From Methylobacterium sp. GXS13 (GTDB lineage Bacteria > Pseudomonadota > Alphaproteobacteria > Rhizobiales > Beijerinckiaceae), in contig NZ_LKKO01000023.1 of the NCBI RefSeq assembly GCF_001455965.1, forward strand, positions 22,040 through 86,039: a stretch of DNA of 64,000 bases, written 5' to 3'. Positions 1-8,750 of the stretch are shown piece by piece. The notes beneath the pieces were generated by a model. The model was not told the DNA's origin, searched no databases, and saw only the letters and a list, made by a program, of their open reading frames with translations. Position 1 is the stretch's first letter; each line of letters opens with the position of its first letter. Made by a program: the position numbers and the translations under genes.

Positions 1-346
1 TCGCGACGCCGATCGCCTTCATCACCGGCCGTCCGGCGAGCGCACGGATCGCCGCCACCCGCTCCGGGCACTCGCGTCCGTGCAGCTGGATCAGGTCCGG
101 ATCCACAGCCTCGACCGCCGCGCGCACAAGGGCATCGTCCGGATCGACGAGAAGGACGACGCGTTCGGCTCGTCCGCGAGCCCGCGCTGCCAGCTTCGAA
201 GCCTGTTCGAAGGTTACGTGGCGGGGACTTCGAAGAAAGTGAACGAGCCCGATCCAGTCGGCGCCAGCCGTCAGCGCCGCGTCGACGGTTTCCGGCGTGC
301 TGAGCCCGCAGATCTTGACGCGGGCCGAAAGGGTCGGGGCTGACAT
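1..346 (-). CDS. trpF: phosphoribosylanthranilate isomerase, N-terminal part (runs off the window)
   Basis: This gene reads leftwards from an ATG at 346 and is still open at base 1, so only about 115 residues are present. The product begins MSAPTLSARVKICGLSTPET, the classic TrpF start in which KICG sits on the first beta strand of the TIM barrel and carries the catalytic Cys. Further on, DWIGLVHFLRSPRHV and a LVDPDD stretch followed by DLIQLHG match the barrel strands of the family. TrpF converts N-(5-phosphoribosyl)anthranilate to its carboxyphenylamino-deoxyribulose phosphate form in cytoplasmic tryptophan synthesis. trpB and trpA often follow in alphaproteobacteria, but that lies outside the window. 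Confidence 0.9.
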   Translation of the reverse strand, partial: MSAPTLSARVKICGLSTPETVDAALTAGADWIGLVHFLRSPRHVTFEQASKLAARARGRAERVVLLVDPDDALVRAAVEAVDPDLIQLHGRECPERVAAIRALAGRPVMKAIGVA

Positions 347-364
347 GGGACCCTTGTAGCCGAT

Positions 365-1471
365 CTAGTACAGGACCGGCAGGTAGAGGTTCGGGATCGG
401 GAAGCCGCTGAACACGATCCGCCCGTTGACGAACTTCAGCGGCGGCAAGGGCTTGAGCGGCGCCGTGTCCGCCGGCGCGTCCGGCCCAGGCTGCCGGCCC
501 AACCCCAGCAGGCCGCCGACCAGCTGGCCGATGAGCGCCCCCTTCTCCGATCCGAAGCGCTGACCCACGACGCTGCCGATCAGAGCATCCACCCCGGCCG
601 CCCGCAGATCGAGCTGCCCGACCGGGCGATGAGCATCGTCCAGAGCGAGCGTGCCCTTGGCCTGGACGCGCTGTGCGCCCTTGGCCAGCGACAGCGCCGT
701 GAGATCGAGCGTTCCGCCCGCCTGGCGCCAGCGCTCGAGCTCCCGCGGTACCGGCCCGGTCCGCAGGACGGTAGCCTGGGTGAGCGTCGCGTCGAGGGAC
801 AGGTCGGCGGGGGCAGGATTGCCGGTGAGCGCGTCGAGCTGCGGCACGGCGGCCTGAGCCAGCTGCAGGCTCACATCGATTGCGCCCTCCGATTCGTACC
901 GGCCCGGGGTCGGCCGCGCATGCAGCTCCAGATGCTGGCCCGCGACCGCGATCGGACCCGGATCGGCGCCGGTCACGGTGACGTTCGGGCCGTCCACCAC
1001 CAGCGAGGCGCGGGTGAAACCGTCCGACGCCCCGTGGACGCTGCCCTGGAGCTTGCCCCAGGACGCATCACCGGTCAGCGCGCCCTGCTCGACATGGAAC
1101 GGGCCGGCGCTCTCGAACAATACCAGGCGCGGCTGGTAGATCTGCGCCACCGCGGTGGAGGGGCCGAGGCGGAAGCGGCCGTCGGACCGTTCGAGGGTGA
1201 CGGCGCTGCAGCGCAGCTCGATCCGGAACGGATAGCCGGTGAGCGACCGGTCGGCACAGGCCCAGTTGCGGCCCGCAGCTGCCTCGCGAGCGATCCAGCC
1301 ATCGATCTCGGTGCCGGCGCGGCCCCGGATCCAGAACCAGGCGATCGACCAAGCGACCACGAGCAAGGCGAGCAGGATATAGGGAAGGAACAGCCCGAGC
1401 CGGAACCGCCGCACCGTCTGCGCCAGCGAGGCCTGCCCATCACGGCCCGGCTGCGTCCGATCCTGATCCAT
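365..1471 (-). CDS. DUF2125 domain-containing protein, membrane-anchored
   Basis: The 368-residue product has a short charged N-terminus, one hydrophobic segment near residues 28-49 (LFLPYILLALLVVAWSIAWF) and a long exported domain. Features such as NWACADRSLTGYPFRIELRC are typical of DUF2125 proteins, which are widespread in Rhizobiales and have no assigned function. The C-terminal part ends with NGRIVFSGFPIPNLYLPVLY, also typical. It lies 18 bases upstream of trpF on the same strand and could be cotranscribed with it. The role is unknown; a periplasmic or inner-membrane-associated, envelope-related role is only a guess from topology. Confidence 0.85.
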   Translation of the reverse strand: MDQDRTQPGRDGQASLAQTVRRFRLGLFLPYILLALLVVAWSIAWFWIRGRAGTEIDGWIAREAAAGRNWACADRSLTGYPFRIELRCSAVTLERSDGRFRLGPSTAVAQIYQPRLVLFESAGPFHVEQGALTGDASWGKLQGSVHGASDGFTRASLVVDGPNVTVTGADPGPIAVAGQHLELHARPTPGRYESEGAIDVSLQLAQAAVPQLDALTGNPAPADLSLDATLTQATVLRTGPVPRELERWRQAGGTLDLTALSLAKGAQRVQAKGTLALDDAHRPVGQLDLRAAGVDALIGSVVGQRFGSEKGALIGQLVGGLLGLGRQPGPDAPADTAPLKPLPPLKFVNGRIVFSGFPIPNLYLPVLY

Positions 1472-1612
1472 GCACTCCGCTCCCCGTCATCAGCCCCGGC
1501 TTGGGCGTTACAGCCCTCGCCTTGAGGCCATGCACCGGGCGAAACTGGGGCGGTGCCGGAGTCGGTCGACGGTGGGGCGGACGGATCCGCCCCTCCAGAC
1601 GCGATTTCCCGG

Positions 1613-2059
1613 TCAGGCCTGGGCCGGCTCGATCGTATCGAGCTGCAGGTCGTTGACGATCGCCACCCGTTCTGCCGCATCGTCGGCCAGGCGATGCACG
1701 TGCAGCTCGGTGGCGCCGCGGGTTCGCACGCGGTCGAGCCAGGTCCGCCGGAGATGGTCGCGCGGGCTCTCGTTCGAGGTCGCCACCGAAACCATCTCAG
1801 CGATGCCGGTGTCGTCACGGCGCACGGCGATCACCACGGCCTCCGCCATCTCCTCGAGATCGAAGGCGCCGGCCGGATGGACCCCGACCACGTAGCGCCG
1901 TCCCGAGCGCCCGCGCCAAGCCGAGAGCGGGAGGGCCGGCGTGCCGCGCAGGCCAGCGGTGGTCTTGAGGCGTTCTTCACGCACATCCTGTCTCCGCGTG
2001 CGATCGTCCTTCAGGTCGCGAAGCGCGGCCGACCAGGACAGGGCTCTTCTGTTCGCCAT
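1613..2059 (-). CDS. hypothetical protein
   Basis: This is a 148-residue soluble, charged protein with no signal peptide or membrane segment. I do not recognise a family. The centre (YVVGVHPAGAFDLEEMAEAVVIAVRRD) looks like an ordinary alpha/beta fold, and the last third contains HVHRLADDAAERVAIVNDLQ. I chose the ATG at 2059 over the TTG three codons upstream because a weak purine-rich GGTTGGAA precedes it. Codon use is like that of its neighbours, so it is probably a real core gene. Confidence 0.6.
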   Translation of the reverse strand: MANRRALSWSAALRDLKDDRTRRQDVREERLKTTAGLRGTPALPLSAWRGRSGRRYVVGVHPAGAFDLEEMAEAVVIAVRRDDTGIAEMVSVATSNESPRDHLRRTWLDRVRTRGATELHVHRLADDAAERVAIVNDLQLDTIEPAQA

Positions 2060-2207
2060 TTGTTCCAACCTACCGCGCGATATCCACAGGCGTCAAGCGC
2101 AATGTTCCTGAGGAAGGATGTGGTGATCGCGGGAGTTATCCACAAGCTGCGAACCGGCCCATCGTCATGCTGGCGCTGGCAAAAACGCTCCGACGCCCGG
2201 CAATGCA

Positions 2208-2987
2208 TCAGCGGCGCTGAGCCGCCCCGGCCGGAGCCTCCTTGGCCGACGCCCCACCCGCCTCGGCGGCAACCGCCTTCGGGTTTTCGGCCAGCAGGGC
2301 GTTGGACGCCACCTCCAGACGTTCCTGGGCCAGCGCCTGGAATTCCTGGCGGCCCATGCCCGGGGGGATCGGCTCCAGGAAGTGGATCACGGCCGTACCC
2401 GGCCGGCGCATGAGGCTGTTGCGCGCCCAGAACTGTCCCGTATTCAGCGCCACCGGCAGGCACGGCACCTTCAAGGCGGTGTAGAGGTGTGACAGACCCT
2501 GCTTATAGGCGGGCGGCGCGCCCACTGCACGGCGGGTGCCTTCGGGGAAGATGATGAGCTGGCGGCCCTCCCGGATGGCGTCGGCCGCCGCCGCGTTCAT
2601 CAGGCTCATCGCCCGGGCACCCTTGGACCGGTCGATCGCCACCATGCCGCTGCGGGATAGGTACCACCCGATCAGCGGGATGAGCAGCAACTCACGTTTC
2701 AGGATGTAGGCGAATTCCGGAAAAACCGTACAGAGCGCCAGGGTCTCCAGAGCCGATTGGTGCTTGGCCGCCACCAGCAGCGGCCCCTTCGGGATGTTCT
2801 CCAGGCCGCGGAACTCGACCTGCATGCCGGCGACCCTGCGCAGCAGCCACAGGGTCAGGCGTCCCCAGAGCCGGGCCAGCTGCAGCACCGCGCGGCGGGA
2901 GACCAGCGTGGGCAAGCCGCCGAGCGCCAGCAGCGTGGTCATGGCGTAGAAGCAGACGTTGAAAGCGAGGGAGCGCAGGGCGAGCAT
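2208..2987 (-). CDS. plsC: 1-acyl-sn-glycerol-3-phosphate acyltransferase
   Basis: This 259-residue PlsC-family enzyme adds the second acyl chain to lysophosphatidic acid at the inner membrane. Visible motifs are the catalytic HQSALET block (the HX4D/E motif, here ending in Glu as is common in alphaproteobacteria) near residue 78, the FPEGTRR substrate-binding motif near 148, and a following CLPVALNTG block. One or two hydrophobic N-terminal helices (residues 1-45) would anchor it. The C-terminal tail is Ala-rich and low complexity. It stands alone between a hypothetical gene and a small membrane-protein gene, all on the minus strand. Confidence 0.9.
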   Translation of the reverse strand: MLALRSLAFNVCFYAMTTLLALGGLPTLVSRRAVLQLARLWGRLTLWLLRRVAGMQVEFRGLENIPKGPLLVAAKHQSALETLALCTVFPEFAYILKRELLLIPLIGWYLSRSGMVAIDRSKGARAMSLMNAAAADAIREGRQLIIFPEGTRRAVGAPPAYKQGLSHLYTALKVPCLPVALNTGQFWARNSLMRRPGTAVIHFLEPIPPGMGRQEFQALAQERLEVASNALLAENPKAVAAEAGGASAKEAPAGAAQRR

Positions 2988-3071
2988 CGGAATCCGCTTC
3001 GTGGCGGTCTTCCTCTAGCGCGCAGAGGCGCCCGCGGCCAAGCGCGGACGGTCCGACACCGGACCAAACGT

Positions 3072-3590
3072 TCATGCGCCCCCGGTATGCCGTATGGGCC
3101 GCGCGAACCCGGCACTGCGTCCCGCGACCATCCAGTAGATCAGGCTGGCGCTGGCGCCGACCACGAACAGGATCAGCGTCAGGCGCGCCTCGGCGGCGAA
3201 AAGGCCCGGAGCGGTGCCCGTCGCCTCAGAACGGACGGCACCGCGCGCCAGCCAGGGCAGGGCGGCAGTCAGCAGGCCGCCCCCGGCGCCGTACCAGAGG
3301 AAGCCGCGGCGCGCGAAGATCTCCCCGGCGAACCCGACCAGGGCTGGCGGCACGAACAGCAGGACGAACAGGGCCTGCGCGAGGCCGGCGATCAGGAGGG
3401 CCAGCCCTTCCGGCGGGAGCCCGGCCGAGAGATCGGACAGGGCCATGTCCACGCCCGCGAGCGCCCCGCCGGTGAGCCAGGCATTGGCCGTCGGGTCGAC
3501 GAGGAGCGCGAGCACGAGGATCGCGGCGCCGGCCGGGACGGCGAGCAGGAGGGCGAAGGCTCCGAGGAGCAGGCGGCCGAGGACGTGCAT
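3072..3590 (-). CDS. hypothetical four-helix membrane protein
   Basis: The 172-residue product has about four hydrophobic segments: residues 5-30, 60-85, 98-115 and 135-158. The loops are rich in Ala and Gly and there is no catalytic motif. It lies between the RND pump operon terminator and plsC on the minus strand. I do not recognise a domain; small conserved membrane proteins of this kind are common near lipid genes in Methylobacterium. Confidence 0.7.
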   Translation of the reverse strand: MHVLGRLLLGAFALLLAVPAGAAILVLALLVDPTANAWLTGGALAGVDMALSDLSAGLPPEGLALLIAGLAQALFVLLFVPPALVGFAGEIFARRGFLWYGAGGGLLTAALPWLARGAVRSEATGTAPGLFAAEARLTLILFVVGASASLIYWMVAGRSAGFARPIRHTGGA

Positions 3591-3624
3591 GGCAGGCTTC
3601 TACACCGAAGACGGCAGGCCTTCG

Positions 3625-3667
3625 TAAAACAAAGCCGCGCCGGACCGGTCAGGGTCGGGCGCGGCTT
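3625..3667 (-). terminator. Rho-independent terminator of the RND pump operon
   Basis: A perfect 10-bp inverted repeat, AAGCCGCGCC at 3632-3641 and GGCGCGGCTT at 3658-3667, lies just past the stop of the permease gene. Read on the minus strand, the stem is followed by TTTGTTTTAC, so it fits an intrinsic terminator for the leftward operon. Confidence 0.8.
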
Positions 3668-3712
3668 CGAGAGGGCACGATCTTTCGGTCGCCGGCAGAA
3701 CGGCGTCCCGCC

Positions 3713-6700
3713 TCAGCCGTGGGCCGGGGCCGCCCCGCCATGGTCGCCATGCGATGACTTTCCGCGCAGGCGGCCGAGCCAGAGCGAGAAGTGGCGGATC
3801 ACCACGTAGAAGACCGGCGTGAGGAACAGGCCGAAGAAGGTCGCGCCGATCATCCCGAAGAACACCGCGGTGCCCAGCGCCTGGCGCATCTCGGCACCGG
3901 GGCCGGTGGCGATCACCAGCGGCAGGGTGCCGAGGATGAAGGCGAAGGCGGTCATCAGGATCGGGCGCAGGCGCAACCGGCAGGCTTCCACCGCCGCATC
4001 GACCGGGCCCCGGTGCTCGCGCTGCTCGATATCGTGCGCGAACTCGACGATCAGGATCGCGTTCTTGGCAGCCAAGCCGATCAGCACGATCAAGCCGATC
4101 TGGGTCAGGATGTTGTTGTCCTGTCCCCGGAACTGCACGCCGGCGAGCGCCGCGAGCACGCCGGTGGGCACCACCAGCAGGATCGCCAGCGGCAGCGCCC
4201 AGGATTCGTACTGCGCGGCCAGCACCAGGAAGACCAGCAACACGCCCAGGGCGAAGACGGCGCCGGCGGTGCCGCTCGCGGCCTTTTGCTGGAAGGCGAT
4301 CTCGGTCCAATCGTAGGCGTAGCCGTCGGGCAGCACCTTTTTGGCGATCTCCTCCATGGCGGTCAGGGCCTGTCCCGTCGAGACGCCGGGCTTGGCCACG
4401 CCCTGGATGGGGACCGAGTAGTAGAGGTTGAACCGCTGAACGATCTGTGGGCCGGTCACGTCGCGCACCGAAGCGAGCGTGCCCATCGGCACCAGTGCGC
4501 CCGTGGAGGAGCGCACCTTGATCTGCGAGATGTCCTGGATCGAGGAGCGGAAGGCGGCATCGCCCTGCAGGCGCACCTGGTAGATGCGGCCCAGGGTGTT
4601 GAAGTCGTTCACGTAGGTGCCGCCGAGATCCGCCTGGACCGACGAGAACACGTTGGCGAGCGGTACGTTCAGCATCCGCGCGATGGTGCGGTCGATGTCG
4701 AGGAAGAGCTGCGGCGTCGCGTTGTCGAAGGTCGTGAACACGCGCTGCACATCCGCGCTCTGGTTCGCCTGGCCGATCACTTCGCCGGCGGCGGCCATCA
4801 GCGGACCGATCTCCGAGGATTGGCGGCTCTCGATCTGCATCTTGAAGCCGCCGCCGTTGCCGAGACCGCGCACCGGCGGGGGCGGGATCACGATGACGCG
4901 GGCTTCCTGGATGTCGGAGGTCGCCTTGAGCACCTCGCCGGTGATCACCCCGGCGCTGCGCCCCTGACCGGCGCGTTCCTTCGCCCCCGTAAGGGTGAGG
5001 AACATCACGCCGGCATTGGTGGTGTTGGTGAAGGTCGCTCCGTCGAAGCCCGCGATGATCACAGCGTTGGCGACACCCGGCACCGTCCTGGCCTGCTTGG
5101 CGGCCCGCAGGATCACGTCGGTGGTGCGATCGAGCGAGGAGCCGGAAGGCAGCTGAACGACACCGATCAGATAGCCCTGGTCCTGGTCCGGAATGAACCC
5201 CGTTGGCGTCGTCTGGGCTAGGTGCAGGGTGCCGGCGATCACCGCGGCATAGACCAGCAGCATCGCCGCCAACCCGACGAACCCGCCGGTCAGGACTCGG
5301 ATCGTGCGGCCGTAGGCGTTCGACGTGGCGTCGAAGGCGCGGTTGAAGCCGTTGGCGAGCCAGTTCACGAACCGGGTCAGGAAGAACTTCGGCTCCTTGC
5401 GCGCATGGTGCGGCACGAGCAGCAGCTTGCACAAAGCCGGGGACAGGGTGAGCGAGTTGAACGCGGAGATCAGGGTCGAGGCCGCGATCGTGAGCGCGAA
5501 CTGCTTGTAGAACTGGCCCGAGATGCCCGGGATGAACGCGGTCGGCACGAACACCGCGGCAAGCACCAGAGCGATGGCGATGACCGCGCCGCCGACCTCG
5601 TCCATGGTCTTGTGCGCGGCATCGCCGGCCGAGAGTCCCTCGGCCATGTTGCGCTCGACGTTCTCCACCACCACGATGGCGTCGTCGACCACGATGCCGA
5701 TGGCGAGCACCAGCCCGAACAGGGTCAGGTTGTTGAGCGAGAAGCCGAAGGCCGCCATCGCCGCGAAGGTGCCGATCAGCGACACCGGGATCGCGATCAC
5801 CGGGATCAGGGCCGTCCGCCAGCTCTGCAGGAACACCAGCACCACGATGACCACGAGGCCGACCGCCTCGAACAGGGTCTTGTAGACCTCCTGGATCGAC
5901 TCCTCGATGAACTCGGTCGGGTTGTAGGCGATGCGGTACTCGACATCCGGCGGGAAGTTCTTCTTGACCGTCTCCATCACCTGCTTGACCGAGGTCGCCG
6001 CCTCGAGGGCGTTGGTGCCCGGCCGCTGGAAGGCGCCGATGCCCACCGCGGGCGTGTCGTTCAGGTAGGAGTTGGTCGTGTAGTCCTTCTGGCCCATCTC
6101 GACGCGGGCGATGTCCTTGACCCGGACAAGGCGTCCGTCCTGGGCCTTGATGATCACCTCGGCGAACTGTTCCGGCGTCTTGAAGCGGGCCTGCGACTGG
6201 ACGACGAGCTGGAACGCCTCGCCCTTGGCCGCGGGCGGACCGTTGAGCTGGCCGGCAGCCACCTGGACGTTCTGCTCCTGCAGGGCCGTGGTGACGTCGG
6301 TGACCGAGAGGCCGTAGGCGGCGAGCTTGTTCGGATCGACCCAGATCCGCTCGGCATACTCGTTGCCGCCAAACACCGTGATGTCGCCGACGCCGTCGAG
6401 GCGCAGCAGCTCGTCGCGGATGTTCAGGTAGATGTAGTTGGCGAGGTAATTCTGGTCGTAGGTCTTGTTCGGCGAGAGCAGGTGCACAACCAGCATCAGG
6501 TCGGGCGAGGCCTTGCGCACGGTAACGCCGAGGTTGCGCACGTCCGGCGGCAGGCGCGGCTGGGCCACCGAAAGCCGGTTCTGCACCAGCACGTTGGCGA
6601 TATCGAGGTTGGTGCCGACCTTGAAGGTCACGGTCAGCAGCATGTTGCCGTCGTTGGTCGACAACGACGTCATGTACAGCATGTTGTCGACGCCGTTGAC

Positions 6701-6910
6701 CTCCTGCTCGATCGGCGTCGCGATCGTGGCGGCGACGGTCTCGGCGTTGGCGCCCGGATAGGAGGCACGCACCGTCACGGTCGGCGGCACGATCTCGGGG
6801 TATTGCGAGACCGGAAGGCTCTCGTAGGCGACGAAGCCGAGGATCAGGAAGACGATCGACGTGACCGACGCGAAGATCGGCCTATCGACGAAGAAATGGG
6901 CGAAACGCAT
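3713..6910 (-). CDS. RND efflux transporter permease, HAE1 family (AcrB/MexB type)
   Basis: The 1065-residue product has full AcrB-like length and layout. It has an N-terminal helix (FFVDRPIFASVTSIVFLILG), then two large periplasmic loops, each followed by a membrane bundle. The proton-relay pair VVDDAIVVVENVERN is in TM4 near residue 405, and AAKNAILIVEFAHD carries the conserved Lys in TM10. GFIPDQDQGYLIGVVQLP is the usual HAE1 motif of the second half. It would drive proton-coupled export of hydrophobic drugs or organic molecules with the adaptor encoded just upstream. No outer-membrane channel gene is nearby, so a TolC-like partner must come from elsewhere. Substrate cannot be told from sequence. 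Confidence 0.95.
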   Translation of the reverse strand: MRFAHFFVDRPIFASVTSIVFLILGFVAYESLPVSQYPEIVPPTVTVRASYPGANAETVAATIATPIEQEVNGVDNMLYMTSLSTNDGNMLLTVTFKVGTNLDIANVLVQNRLSVAQPRLPPDVRNLGVTVRKASPDLMLVVHLLSPNKTYDQNYLANYIYLNIRDELLRLDGVGDITVFGGNEYAERIWVDPNKLAAYGLSVTDVTTALQEQNVQVAAGQLNGPPAAKGEAFQLVVQSQARFKTPEQFAEVIIKAQDGRLVRVKDIARVEMGQKDYTTNSYLNDTPAVGIGAFQRPGTNALEAATSVKQVMETVKKNFPPDVEYRIAYNPTEFIEESIQEVYKTLFEAVGLVVIVVLVFLQSWRTALIPVIAIPVSLIGTFAAMAAFGFSLNNLTLFGLVLAIGIVVDDAIVVVENVERNMAEGLSAGDAAHKTMDEVGGAVIAIALVLAAVFVPTAFIPGISGQFYKQFALTIAASTLISAFNSLTLSPALCKLLLVPHHARKEPKFFLTRFVNWLANGFNRAFDATSNAYGRTIRVLTGGFVGLAAMLLVYAAVIAGTLHLAQTTPTGFIPDQDQGYLIGVVQLPSGSSLDRTTDVILRAAKQARTVPGVANAVIIAGFDGATFTNTTNAGVMFLTLTGAKERAGQGRSAGVITGEVLKATSDIQEARVIVIPPPPVRGLGNGGGFKMQIESRQSSEIGPLMAAAGEVIGQANQSADVQRVFTTFDNATPQLFLDIDRTIARMLNVPLANVFSSVQADLGGTYVNDFNTLGRIYQVRLQGDAAFRSSIQDISQIKVRSSTGALVPMGTLASVRDVTGPQIVQRFNLYYSVPIQGVAKPGVSTGQALTAMEEIAKKVLPDGYAYDWTEIAFQQKAASGTAGAVFALGVLLVFLVLAAQYESWALPLAILLVVPTGVLAALAGVQFRGQDNNILTQIGLIVLIGLAAKNAILIVEFAHDIEQREHRGPVDAAVEACRLRLRPILMTAFAFILGTLPLVIATGPGAEMRQALGTAVFFGMIGATFFGLFLTPVFYVVIRHFSLWLGRLRGKSSHGDHGGAAPAHG

Positions 6911-7017
6911 CGGTCAAACCTCTGAGGCCCGCCGGTCACCCGGTCGGGGCCCTGCGTCGTCGGTGCGGCGCACGCGGCGCGGCGCGCGCGCATGCAATCG
7001 TGTCGAGCCGATCGGGC

Positions 7018-8175
7018 TCACGTCTTGCTCGGGGGCAGCTCGACCGTCTCCGGGGTCACCTTGGCCCCCGGGCGGACGCGGGCGATGCCGTTGACCACCA
7101 GGGTCTCGTCGCCCTTGAGGCCGCTGCGGATCACCCGGTAGCCGTCGACCTTCGGACCCAGCACCACGTCCTTCTGCTGGATCACGTTGTCGGGCCCGAG
7201 CACGTAGACGATGCGCTTGTCCTGGTTGGCGGCCACCGCCTCGTCGGGAATCATCACGCCCTGGAACGGCTTGGTGGCGGGCATCGAAACGATGCCGAAC
7301 AGGCCGGGCTTGATGTACTGGTCGGCGTTCGGGACGGTGGCGCGCAGCAGGATCGTGCCGGTGGCGTTGTCGACGCGGTTGTCGACGAAGTCGAGGGTGC
7401 CCTTGCGGGTCGGCTTCGCCTCGCCGGAGAGGGATATCATGATCGGCACGCCCTTGCCCTGCTGGGTTTGGCCCATGCCGATGCCGAGGCTGTTCTGATA
7501 CTTGAGGAAGGACTTCTCATCGACGGTGAAGCTGAACCAGATCGGGTCGAGGGACACGATCGTGGTCAGCATCGTCTGGTCGGCGCTGACGATGTTGCCC
7601 TCGGTGACGAGCCGCCGGCTGATCCGGCCGTTGACCGGTGCCTTCACCTCGCTGAAATCGTAATTGAGCTGTGCGTTGTTCAGCGCCGCCTGGGCACTGT
7701 CGACGTCGGCCTGGGCGGTCAGCGAGGCCTGCCGGCGCTGGTCGGTCACCTGCTCGGAGATGTTGCCGCTCCGGGACAGGGTCTGGGCGCGCTCCAAGTC
7801 GGTCTGCGAGAAGGACTGGCGGGCCTTGGCGGAAGCGAGGGCGGCCTGGGCCTGCTCCAAGGCCGCCTTGTAGGGGCGCCGGTCGATCACGAACAGCAGA
7901 TCGCCCTTCTTCACCGTCTGGCCGTCGGTAAAGTTGATCTTCTCCAGGTATCCGGTAACCCGGGCGCGGACTTCGACATACTCGATCGCATCGAAGCGGC
8001 CGGTATACTGGTCCTGCTCGACGATCTCGCGAACCACCGGCTTGGCCACGGTGACCTTCGGCGGCGGGCCGCCGGGTGCCTGGGCGTGAGCGATCGGTGC
8101 CAGGGGACCCGCGAGCAGAACGCCGGCAGCAAGACCGGAGAGCACGGGGAAGAGGCTGGAAAGCCGGCTGCGCAT
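7018..8175 (-). CDS. RND efflux periplasmic adaptor subunit (membrane fusion protein)
   Basis: The 385-residue product has an N-terminal signal or anchor helix (residues 8-30), a lipoyl-type half-motif (YVEVRARVTGYLEKINFTDG), a long helical hairpin (about residues 95-170) and a second lipoyl half (FSEVKAPVNGRISRRLVTEG). A beta-barrel and membrane-proximal domain end with ARVRPGAKVTPE. This is the MexA/AcrA layout. It is first in the minus-strand operon, 107 bases ahead of the permease gene, so the two form one pump. No Cys follows the signal region, so it is held by the helix rather than as a lipoprotein. Confidence 0.93.
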   Translation of the reverse strand: MRSRLSSLFPVLSGLAAGVLLAGPLAPIAHAQAPGGPPPKVTVAKPVVREIVEQDQYTGRFDAIEYVEVRARVTGYLEKINFTDGQTVKKGDLLFVIDRRPYKAALEQAQAALASAKARQSFSQTDLERAQTLSRSGNISEQVTDQRRQASLTAQADVDSAQAALNNAQLNYDFSEVKAPVNGRISRRLVTEGNIVSADQTMLTTIVSLDPIWFSFTVDEKSFLKYQNSLGIGMGQTQQGKGVPIMISLSGEAKPTRKGTLDFVDNRVDNATGTILLRATVPNADQYIKPGLFGIVSMPATKPFQGVMIPDEAVAANQDKRIVYVLGPDNVIQQKDVVLGPKVDGYRVIRSGLKGDETLVVNGIARVRPGAKVTPETVELPPSKT

Positions 8176-8322
8176 CGGGTCCTGCTGTCCGTTGGCCGAC
8201 CCGTCGGTCGAACCGAGCTTGACGATAGCGTCCTTGGTAGACGCGCCCTAACCCGCGCGCCCTCCTGCTTCTTGTGCGAGAGCGCACATCGCGCCCCGAA
8301 CAGGGCGGATTGTTTTAAACGG

Positions 8323-8643
8323 CTACTCGATTGCTTCGCCGGCCGCGTACCAATCCTTGAAGCCACCCTTGTAGTGCTCCGAGATGTCGAGTCCGGCGTT
8401 CTGTGCGGCCATCAACGCGTGGACCGACCGGACGCCCGACCCGCACGACAGGACCGGCCTACGGCCATCGGCGGCGATCAGGGCCGCCACGGCCTGCGGG
8501 TCGAACGTGGAGAGCGGATGCGAGACGGCGCCGGGGATGTGCCCGGCCTCGTATTCATGGTCCTCGCGCACGTCGATGATCAGCATTGTGCTGTCACTCA
8601 ACCCGCGCTTGACCGTCTCGCGATCGAGATCGACCACCTGCAT
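8323..8643 (-). CDS. rhodanese-like domain protein
   Basis: This small (106-residue) single-domain rhodanese contains IIDVREDHEYEAGHIPGAVS, the CH2A-type motif. Its active-site loop is PVLSCGSGVRS, with the catalytic Cys that would carry a persulfide, followed by GGFKDWYAAG, the usual C-terminal signature. It is cytoplasmic, with no signal peptide. I prefer the ATG at 8643, which has GGAG nine bases upstream, over the TTG at 8667. It lies upstream of the RND adaptor gene on the same strand but with 147 bases between them. The acceptor is unknown. Confidence 0.88.
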   Translation of the reverse strand: MQVVDLDRETVKRGLSDSTMLIIDVREDHEYEAGHIPGAVSHPLSTFDPQAVAALIAADGRRPVLSCGSGVRSVHALMAAQNAGLDISEHYKGGFKDWYAAGEAIE

Positions 8644-8750
8644 CGACAGGATCTCCGTAACGTCCAACCGGGGTCGGCCTTTAAGGCTGACGCTTTCCCT
8701 TATTCGTCAGGCCGGGGCGGCGCAACTCGCGGTGCCGACGTCGGGTCCGT

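Noticed and set aside
5222..6925. Long plus-strand open frame antisense to the RND permease
   Set aside because: High GC with G/C at third positions keeps antisense frames open; composition is Arg/Asp/His-rich and no family matches.
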